Part shown: positions 1 through 4,320 of the stretch, in pieces
Layout: the number at the start of each line of letters is the position of its first letter
Numbering within the stretch: position 1 is the stretch's first letter
Assembly: GCA_946481265.1 (NCBI GenBank)
Contig: CAMLNE010000299.1
Span: 1 to 5,089, forward strand
DNA length: 5,089 nt
Direction of reading: 5' to 3'
DNA from: an uncultured Panacagrimonas sp.
Lineage (GTDB): Bacteria; Pseudomonadota; Gammaproteobacteria; Nevskiales; Nevskiaceae
Notes under the pieces: model-generated
The model's input: the letters and a program-made list of their open reading frames with translations, nothing else
Told to the model about the DNA's origin: nothing
Database searches by the model: none
Position numbers and translations under genes: made by a program

Positions 1-98
1 CAGCCCAGACCCAGATAAACCAGGGAATCCCAAGGGTGTGCAAAGCGCGAAGCGCGTGCGCACCGAGTGCGGTTCCAGCCGCAGCGAAAAGCATTCGC

Positions 99-192
99 CG
101 CAAAGGCGCAAAGAGAAAAGAAGGGCCGCAGAGGAATGGACAACTCCATTCGGAAACCTCCGCGTCCTTTCTTTTTCCTTCGCGCCTTTGCG
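99..192. repeat. Long imperfect inverted repeat, probable dispersed intergenic repeat
   Basis: The left arm (99-140) and right arm (145-192) fold back on each other around a four-base CAAC loop. The outer 11 bases are perfect (CGCAAAGGCGC at 99-109, GCGCCTTTGCG at 182-192), as are the innermost AATGGA/TCCATT. The outer 35-base blocks match at 29 positions, and the right arm carries a six-base insertion next to the inner block. One strand of each arm is purine-rich (AAAGAGAAAAGAAGGG), unlike the surrounding GC-rich genes. A smaller perfect hairpin, CGCAC-CGA-GTGCG (59-71), and a GCGG/CCGC pairing (69-82) lie just to the left and may belong to the same element. Nothing else is recognisable in 1-241. 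This looks like a non-coding repeat family seeded between genes; that reading is inference, as only one copy is in view. Confidence 0.7.
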
Positions 193-241
193 TTAGCCTT
201 TCATTCAAGCTGATTCGAGCTAGCCTCATCCCGCCCAAACG

Positions 242-460
242 ATGAAAGCCCTCCCCAACACGATCTGCCCGCTCTGCGGTGGTTCCAACCAGTGTGCGCC
301 CGCCGCGACCGGAAGCCTCGATGTCGAATGCTGGTGCACCACGGCATCCATCAGTCGCGAGGCGCTTGCCCGCGTGCCCGCCGATCAGCTCGACAGGGCC
401 TGCCTGTGCCCGCGGTGTGCGACCGGCCTGGATGCGCGGGATGCGGACTCGCCGGGCTGA
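242..460 (+). CDS. Small cysteine-rich CWC family protein
   Basis: This 72-residue protein carries eight cysteines in the pattern of the Cys_rich_CWC family: CPLCGG at 9-14, a further Cys at 18, the signature CWC at 30-32, and CLCPRC at 54-59. The paired CxxC and CxC motifs suggest a zinc-binding or otherwise metal-coordinating mini-domain, but the family's biochemical role is not established as far as I know. Length and cysteine spacing fit a complete, stand-alone member with no signal peptide, so it is probably cytoplasmic. The ATG at 242 is the only plausible start: the frame is closed by TAG at 221-223 and no other ATG intervenes. No clear Shine-Dalgarno sequence precedes it (the leader reads CCCGCCCAAACG), so translation may be weak or leader-independent. 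It is transcribed toward the bicupin gene and appears monocistronic here. The last dozen residues (about 61-72) are not part of the motif core. Confidence 0.85.
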   Translation: MKALPNTICPLCGGSNQCAPAATGSLDVECWCTTASISREALARVPADQLDRACLCPRCATGLDARDADSPG

Positions 461-505
461 AGACGCAGATCCGTCCGGCTTTCCTCGCGGGATCGCGTAG
501 CGCCT

Positions 506-526
506 GGCGCGCCCTGCCGGGCGCCC
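506..526 (+). terminator. Hairpin downstream of the CWC gene, possible terminator
   Basis: An eight-base-pair stem with one bulged base forms from 506-514 and 519-526 around the loop TGCC. It starts 45 bases after the CWC stop codon and is followed by GTCTTCGGATTGT, which is only moderately T-rich, so this is not a classical intrinsic terminator. It could instead be the first member of the hairpin cluster in this gap. Confidence 0.3.
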
Positions 527-542
527 GTCTTCGGATTGTACG

Positions 543-587
543 GCGCAGGCAGCGGGCCCTGGGCCTGCGCGCGTTGCCGCAGGGCAA
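543..587. repeat. Two adjacent hairpins in the convergent gap
   Basis: GCGCAGGC (543-550) and GCCTGCGC (563-570) form a perfect 8-bp stem around a 12-base loop that contains the palindrome GGGCCC. Immediately after it, TTGCC (574-578) and GGCAA (583-587) form a perfect 5-bp stem around GCAG. No open reading frame in 461-652 looks like a gene, so the gap appears to be structural, non-coding sequence between two convergent genes. The function is unknown: it may act in termination, protect the 3' ends of messages, or be part of a repeat element. Confidence 0.45.
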
Positions 588-591
588 GGGT

Positions 592-625
592 GGGCGCGCC
601 GTCACTGCAATCCGACGGCGCGCCC
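592..625 (-). terminator. Perfect 12-bp stem-loop downstream of the bicupin gene
   Basis: GGGCGCGCCGTC (592-603) and GACGGCGCGCCC (614-625) are exact reverse complements separated by the ten-base loop ACTGCAATCC. The structure begins 27 bases after the bicupin stop codon on the - strand and also lies beyond the end of the CWC gene on the + strand. It is therefore well placed to stop transcription from both sides. Neither side has a run of T residues, so it would be a non-canonical or Rho-assisted terminator, or an RNA 3'-end stabiliser. Confidence 0.5.
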
Positions 626-652
626 CTCATCGAAGCCCGGTGAGCGCCTCGA

Positions 653-1519
653 CTACTCCGGCAGGCAATCCCGCGTGATCACCCACAGCTTCTTCACGAA
701 CGGTCCTTTCGAGATCCAGGTGACGTGCATGCCGGACGACAGGCCGACGATGTCGCCCGCGCGGAAGGCGTGCCGCCGGCCGCTGAGGGTCTCGATGATC
801 TCGACCTCGCCTTCGAGCAGCAGCATCGTTTCGTCGCCCAGGACACCGGTGTAGGGCGTGGTCAGCTGGCCGTCGAGATCGACATCGCTGCCGGCGATGC
901 CTTTCCCGGCGCGCCACAGGCCGCTCATCATCGTCCCGGTCGAGCCGCGCGGCCGGATGAAGATCAGTTCGCCCGCCACCAGCGGGCCTTCCTTGGGCTC
1001 GGTGAACTCGTAGTCCTGCCACGTCGGCGGGTTGTCGCTGACATTGCCGATCAGCAGATCCTGGGGCGGATTCGCTGTCGCCTGCGTGCCGTCGAAGATG
1101 CACCAGTATTTCTTGAACGAAGGCCCGCGGATCTCCCACACGACCTCGAGGTTCTTCGGGCTGCTGATGATCGAGCCGGGGCCGACCTCGTGGCGCTGGC
1201 CGGTGGAGGTCACGGTCAGGACGGCGGATCCGTCCAGCACCACGGCGGTCTCGTCGCCCAGCGGCGAGGAGTAGACGATGCGGTGCGAGCCGTCCGGCGC
1301 GGCGCCGGGGGAGGTCGGGCCGGTTCGCCAGAAGCCGGCGGTCAGCGAGCCCGAGGTGCCGTGCGTGCGCACGACGACGATCTCGCCATGAACCTGCCGG
1401 CCGAGCCGCGGTTCCTGCCATTCGAAGGCGGCCCACTGCTCCGGCGAGGGATTCGGGTTGCCGCCGTGGACCTGGTGATTCGCTGTGGATGCCTGCAGTG
1501 CCGCGTCGTTGACGCCCAT
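653..1519 (-). CDS. Bicupin protein, Cupin_3 (DUF861)-like tandem domains
   Basis: This 288-residue protein is built from two homologous cupin halves. Residues 45-144 and 183-284 align along their length: GEIVVVRTHGTSGSLTAGFW parallels GELIFIRPRGSTGTMMSGLW, and LGDETAVVLDG (88-97 region) parallels LGDETMLLLEG (228-237 region). Both end in a GPxxKKxW strand. The E-x6-G part of cupin motif 1 is present in both halves. The usual HxH metal ligands before it are absent, replaced by Ser/Pro/Leu and Thr/Gly/Val. The second half keeps a GMHVTW segment typical of Cupin_3 folds. This argues against a classical metal dioxygenase and for a ligand-binding, isomerase/hydrolase-like or structural role; the substrate is unknown. 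There is no signal peptide. The start is fixed by GGAG at 1527-1530, seven bases before the ATG at 1519; an upstream in-frame ATG at 1711 would run through the divergent control region. The gene is divergent from an AraC-type regulator that probably controls it. Confidence 0.85.
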   Translation of the reverse strand: MGVNDAALQASTANHQVHGGNPNPSPEQWAAFEWQEPRLGRQVHGEIVVVRTHGTSGSLTAGFWRTGPTSPGAAPDGSHRIVYSSPLGDETAVVLDGSAVLTVTSTGQRHEVGPGSIISSPKNLEVVWEIRGPSFKKYWCIFDGTQATANPPQDLLIGNVSDNPPTWQDYEFTEPKEGPLVAGELIFIRPRGSTGTMMSGLWRAGKGIAGSDVDLDGQLTTPYTGVLGDETMLLLEGEVEIIETLSGRRHAFRAGDIVGLSSGMHVTWISKGPFVKKLWVITRDCLPE

Positions 1520-1526
1520 GGTGTTG

Positions 1527-1530
1527 CTCC
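1527..1530 (-). promoter_or_regulatory. Ribosome binding site deciding the bicupin start
   Basis: GGAG on the - strand lies seven bases before the ATG at 1519. It supports the 288-residue form over the 352-residue reading from 1711, whose extra 64 residues are arginine- and proline-rich and align with no cupin fold. Confidence 0.65.
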
Positions 1531-1577
1531 GTCCGGTCTGGGTGGGAGGGATGGTCGACGCCGGCCCGCCCCGATGC

Positions 1578-1606
1578 TTGACTGGCAAGGCCTGATTTCT
1601 TGTGTA
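1578..1606 (+). promoter_or_regulatory. Weak candidate promoter element in the divergent region
   Basis: TTGACT (1578-1583) matches five of six bases of a sigma-70 -35 box. At a 17-base spacing it is followed by TGTGTA, a poor -10 box. The same stretch contains CTTG-ACTGG-CAAG (1577-1589), a small inverted repeat that might be a protein site. The - strand reading of 1601-1606, TACACA, could serve as a weak -10 for the bicupin. All of this is tentative. Confidence 0.2.
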
Positions 1607-1656
1607 GGCGCGCACCGCCGGCGCGACCCGTCGAGCGGCGCTTCTGCAGCCGCGGT

Positions 1657-1675
1657 GCCGGGCCGATAATCCGGC
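1657..1675 (+). promoter_or_regulatory. Candidate -10 box of the AraC-type gene flanked by an inverted repeat
   Basis: GATAAT (1665-1670) matches five of six bases of the -10 consensus and would place a transcription start near 1677, about 50 bases before the ATG at 1726. It is framed by the inverted repeat GCCGG (1657-1661) and CCGGC (1671-1675), so a factor bound there would cover the promoter. The matching -35 region near 1642 (TTCTGC) is poor, which would fit an activator-dependent promoter. In GC-rich DNA such short repeats can arise by chance. Confidence 0.3.
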
Positions 1676-1713
1676 TTCACGACGCCGGGGTTCCGGCATC
1701 GCGCCGGGCAAGC

Positions 1714-1719
1714 AGGAGG
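1714..1719 (+). promoter_or_regulatory. Strong ribosome binding site deciding the AraC-type regulator start
   Basis: AGGAGG is a full Shine-Dalgarno match, six bases before the ATG at 1726. It rules out the in-frame upstream reading from 1600, whose 42 extra residues would overlap the putative promoter. Confidence 0.85.
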
Positions 1720-1725
1720 ACGGTC

Positions 1726-2682
1726 ATGCAGCAGCTACTGACCACCGAGCACGTGGCACCGCGCCAGCGCGTCGCGTTCTGGCAGGAGATGGTTTCGCAG
1801 ACCTTCGTGCAGGCGCACTGCGACTCGAGGATCGGCGAAGCCTTTTCCGGCAGCATCGACACGGCTGCGTTCGCGCAGACCGAGATCTCGCGCATCGACG
1901 CCGGGCAGCAATGCATCGACCGGCGCGCCTCGGATATCGCGCGCGCGTGCAAGCCGCGCTTCTATCTCTGCTACCAGTCGGCCGGACGGGCGAGGGTGCG
2001 CGAACGCAACCGCGAGGACGTCCTGGTTCCCGGCGACCTGGTGCTGCTCGACAACTGCGAGCCGTACTCCATGGAGTACCAGGACCGGGTGACCCAGCTC
2101 GTCCTGCATGTGCCGCAGGAGATGTTGCGCGATCGCTTCCGCTCGCCCGAGTGCCTGCTCGGACGCCGGATCGACGGCGCCCGCGGCGGAATGGCGCGGG
2201 TCGCGGGGGAGTTCCTGGCGTCGTGCGTGGCGCAGGCCGACTCGATGGCGCCGGCGCAGCGACCGGCCATCGCCGGGATCGCCCTGAGCCTGTTCACCGG
2301 TGTCCTCGCGGAAGCCGCCAGCGGACAGGCCGATGCCAGCACGCACCAGGCCGTCCTGCTCGCACGCATCAAGCAGCACGTGCTCGCGCGGCTGTCCGAT
2401 CCGACCCTGGACCTGCACGGCGTGGCCGCGACGATGGGCGTGAGCGTGCGCTACCTCAGCCGCCTGTTCCAGATCGATGGACGGAGCTTCGGACGTTTCC
2501 TGCTCCAGCAGCGCGTCGAGCGCTGTCGCCAGGACCTGGCCGATCCGGCGCTGCGCAGGCTGCGGGTCAGCGAGATCGCGCTGCGCGCCGGCTTCAACGA
2601 CTTCGCCCACTTCAGCCGCGCGTTCAGGTCGGCGGTCGGCACCTCGCCGTCGGACTATCGGGGGCGCCTGGGCAGCGGTTGA
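1726..2682 (+). CDS. AraC-family transcriptional regulator
   Basis: This 318-residue protein has the two-part layout of AraC/XylS regulators. Residues about 10-190 resemble the AraC_binding_2 type sensor domain found in FeaR/NphR-like members. It opens with the PRQRVAFWQEMVSQTF segment and contains a beta-rich core with the PGDLVLLD turn (102-109). The C-terminal DNA-binding domain (about 212-314) has two helix-turn-helix units: LHGVAATMGVSVRYLSRLF at 230-248, and the second around VSEIALRAGFNDFAHFSRAF at 281-300. The family's closing signature, GTSPSDYR, is at 305-312. It should bind DNA in the cytoplasm and respond to a small ligand, which cannot be named from sequence. Divergence from the bicupin gene across 206 bases makes that gene, and probably the regulator's own promoter, the likely targets. 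The length is normal and no damage is visible. The family assignment is firm; target and ligand are inference. Confidence 0.92.
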   Translation: MQQLLTTEHVAPRQRVAFWQEMVSQTFVQAHCDSRIGEAFSGSIDTAAFAQTEISRIDAGQQCIDRRASDIARACKPRFYLCYQSAGRARVRERNREDVLVPGDLVLLDNCEPYSMEYQDRVTQLVLHVPQEMLRDRFRSPECLLGRRIDGARGGMARVAGEFLASCVAQADSMAPAQRPAIAGIALSLFTGVLAEAASGQADASTHQAVLLARIKQHVLARLSDPTLDLHGVAATMGVSVRYLSRLFQIDGRSFGRFLLQQRVERCRQDLADPALRRLRVSEIALRAGFNDFAHFSRAFRSAVGTSPSDYRGRLGSG

Positions 2683-2701
2683 GGGGGGACAGGGGGAACC
2701 G

Positions 2702-2732
2702 GCTCGCGACCGCCGACCCGGCGGTCGCGAGC
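2702..2732. terminator. Perfect 13-bp stem-loop between convergent genes, bidirectional terminator
   Basis: GCTCGCGACCGCC (2702-2714) and GGCGGTCGCGAGC (2720-2732) are exact reverse complements with the five-base loop GACCC. The hairpin begins 20 bases after the AraC-type gene's stop and lies 10 bases beyond the protease's stop on the other strand, so it is placed to end both transcripts. No T-run follows on either side (+ strand: ACGGCTTCCTCAG; - strand: a C-rich CGGTTCCCCCTG). Termination would therefore rest on the very stable stem, perhaps with Rho. Confidence 0.7.
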
Positions 2733-2741
2733 ACGGCTTCC

Positions 2742-4226
2742 TCAGCCCAGCTCGACCGGCACGAACACGCGGTGCCCGTCGCGCTGGATCAGCAGGGCCA
2801 CGTTGCCATCGGCCTGCTCGATGCCCTCGCGCAGCTGCTCGACGCTCTTCACGTCGCGGCCGTTAGCGGACAGCACGATGTCGCCGCGCTGGATGCCGGC
2901 CTCGGCGGCGGCACCGGTCACATCCTCGACCAGCAGGCCTTCGGCATCCGCCGCGCGCTGCTCCTCGGGATCGAGCGGGCGCACCGCCAGGCCCAGGCGT
3001 CCGGCCGGGACGGCCTGTGGAGCCGCCTCGGCATTGCGTAGATCCGGCATCTCGCCCAGCACCACGCTCATTTCGCGCGACTTGCCGTCACGCCACACCT
3101 CGAGCTTCGCCTTTTCGCCGGGCCGCATCGCCGCGACGCGGGACGGCAGCTGCGAGGAATCCTCGATCGGCTCGCCGTTGAAGCCCAGGATCACGTCACC
3201 ACTGCGCAGGCCGGCCTTGGCGGCGGGGCTGTCGTCCTGCACGTCGGAGATCAGCGCGCCTTCCGGCTGTGGCAGGCCGAAGCTCTGGGCCAGTGCCGCG
3301 TCGACCGGCTGCACGGTGACACCGATGCGCCCGCGCGCGACGTGACCGGTGCTCTGCAACTGCTCGCTGACGTTCATCGCCACGTCGATGGGAATGGCGA
3401 AGGACACGCCCTGGTAGCCGCCGCTGCGCGAGTAGATCTGCGAGTTGATGCCCACCACCTCGCCGGCGAGGTTGAACAGCGGGCCGCCGGAGTTGCCGGG
3501 GTTGATGGCGACGTCGGTCTGCAGGAACGGCACGTAGGAGCCGTCGGGCAGGGTGCGGCCCTTGGCGCTGACGATGCCCTGCGTGACGCTGTTCTCGAAG
3601 CCGAAGGGCGCACCGATCGCGACCACCCACTCGCCGACCGATACGCGGCCGCTGTCACCGATGCGCACGGTGGGCAGGTCGCTGGCGTCGATCTTGAGCA
3701 CGGCCACGTCGCTGGTGCGATCCACACCGATCACCTTGGCCTTGAATTCGCGGCGGTCGGTGAGCTTCACGGTCACTTCGCTGGCATCGGCGACGACGTG
3801 GGCATTGGTCAGGATGGTGCCGTCAGAGTCCACGATGAAACCGGAGCCCATGCCGCGCATCGGGCCGGGCGGTGTTCCCGGCGGAAAGCCGCGGAAGAAC
3901 GGTGCGAGGGGGTTGTCCGGGTCATCTCCGAAGCCGAAGCCGCGCAAGGCGGGCGGCAGGCCGCGACCGGAGGTTTTGAGGTTCTCCTCGACCGTGATGT
4001 TGACCACGGCTGGGCCGTACTGGCGGGCCAGGGCGGCAAAATCGGGCAGGGCGATCACCGGCGACGGCGCCGCGACCGGGATCGCCGGTGTTGCGTCGCT
4101 GGCCGGCGTGTGGACGCCCAGGGCCACGACGGCGCCTACGGGCGCCGCCAGCGCGGCGCCGAATACGGCAGCGACCAGGGGCTTGCGAAGAAACGTGGGC
4201 AAGGTGGCGATGGAAGCAGTCGGCAT
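2742..4226 (-). CDS. Do/HtrA-family periplasmic serine endopeptidase (DegP/DegQ/MucD-like)
   Basis: This 494-residue protein is an ATP-independent protease/chaperone that handles misfolded envelope proteins. A short basic stretch (R14, K15) and a hydrophobic run at about 17-37 form a signal peptide or membrane anchor; no clean AxA cleavage site is obvious. The trypsin-like domain (about 62-295) has the full triad: His143 in TNAHVV, Asp173 in TSDVAVLKI and Ser246 in GNSGGPLF. A Gly/Pro/Phe-rich LA-type loop spans about 84-125 and is shorter than a long DegP Q-linker, closer to DegQ or MucD. PDZ1 spans about 298-392 (starting RGRIGV) and PDZ2 about 408-492 (GRLGLAV). The start at 4226 is preceded by AAGAGGA at an eight-base gap; the alternative ATG at 4286 lacks such a site and adds a basic, proline-rich leader. 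It lies 94 bases downstream of a sensor kinase in the same direction, possibly in one transcript, and its leader can fold over the ribosome binding site. The exact paralogue (DegP, DegQ or MucD) is not settled. Confidence 0.95.
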   Translation of the reverse strand: MPTASIATLPTFLRKPLVAAVFGAALAAPVGAVVALGVHTPASDATPAIPVAAPSPVIALPDFAALARQYGPAVVNITVEENLKTSGRGLPPALRGFGFGDDPDNPLAPFFRGFPPGTPPGPMRGMGSGFIVDSDGTILTNAHVVADASEVTVKLTDRREFKAKVIGVDRTSDVAVLKIDASDLPTVRIGDSGRVSVGEWVVAIGAPFGFENSVTQGIVSAKGRTLPDGSYVPFLQTDVAINPGNSGGPLFNLAGEVVGINSQIYSRSGGYQGVSFAIPIDVAMNVSEQLQSTGHVARGRIGVTVQPVDAALAQSFGLPQPEGALISDVQDDSPAAKAGLRSGDVILGFNGEPIEDSSQLPSRVAAMRPGEKAKLEVWRDGKSREMSVVLGEMPDLRNAEAAPQAVPAGRLGLAVRPLDPEEQRAADAEGLLVEDVTGAAAEAGIQRGDIVLSANGRDVKSVEQLREGIEQADGNVALLIQRDGHRVFVPVELG

Positions 4227-4234
4227 GGAATGGG

Positions 4235-4241
4235 TCCTCTT
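4235..4241 (-). promoter_or_regulatory. Ribosome binding site of the protease, partly inside a predicted stem
   Basis: AAGAGGA on the - strand lies eight bases before the ATG at 4226 and decides that start. Its first four bases (AAGA, 4241-4238) are the end of an 11-bp inverted-repeat arm, while GGA remains outside, so structure in the leader could limit ribosome access. Confidence 0.65.
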
Positions 4242-4308
4242 GGCCGGCCGGCGGGCCGGAAGCGGTGCCCGCCGGATACCGGGCACGCCACCATGCTGCC
4301 GGCCAAGA
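4238..4308 (-). promoter_or_regulatory. Structured leader upstream of the protease gene
   Basis: In the - strand message, TCTTGGCCGGC (4308-4298) and GCCGGCCAAGA (4248-4238) are exact 11-base reverse complements 49 bases apart. Between them, GTGCCCG (4286-4280) and CGGGCAC (4271-4265) form a second perfect 7-bp stem around eight bases. The 3' arm runs into the protease's ribosome binding site. Competing short pairings exist in the GC-rich stretch 4242-4259. The layout fits a translational control structure such as a thermosensor or a translation-coupled switch. It could also be a partial terminator or attenuator between kinase and protease. The inverted repeat is directly visible; the function is inference. 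Confidence 0.4.
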
Positions 4309-4320
4309 TTTAGCGTTCCA

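Noticed and set aside
36..245. A 69-residue open frame on the + strand upstream of the CWC gene
   Set aside because: It reads straight through both arms of the inverted repeat, has a composition set by that repeat, and shows no domain. It is most likely a chance frame over non-coding sequence.
725..1669. A 314-residue open frame on the + strand
   Set aside because: It is antisense to the bicupin gene, whose protein is clearly conserved-looking with an internal repeat and a good ribosome site. Long opposite-strand frames are expected in GC-rich DNA.
1520..1711. A longer N-terminus for the bicupin starting at 1711
   Set aside because: The extra 64 residues are low-complexity and cross the divergent promoter region, while GGAG sits correctly before the ATG at 1519.
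1911..3041. A 376-residue open frame on the + strand
   Set aside because: It is a shadow frame crossing the AraC-type gene, the terminator stem and the antisense of the protease. It is rich in Arg, Pro and Gly with no domain.
3342..4313. A 323-residue open frame on the + strand
   Set aside because: It is antisense to the protease gene, which has a complete catalytic triad and PDZ domains. The opposite frame is His/Gly/Arg-rich with no recognisable fold.
4315..4319. GGAAC upstream of the protease as a sigma-E type -35 box
   Set aside because: The motif is attractive for an envelope protease, but no TCTGA-like -10 box lies at the required 15-19 base spacing; that stretch reads through GCCGGCAGCATGG.
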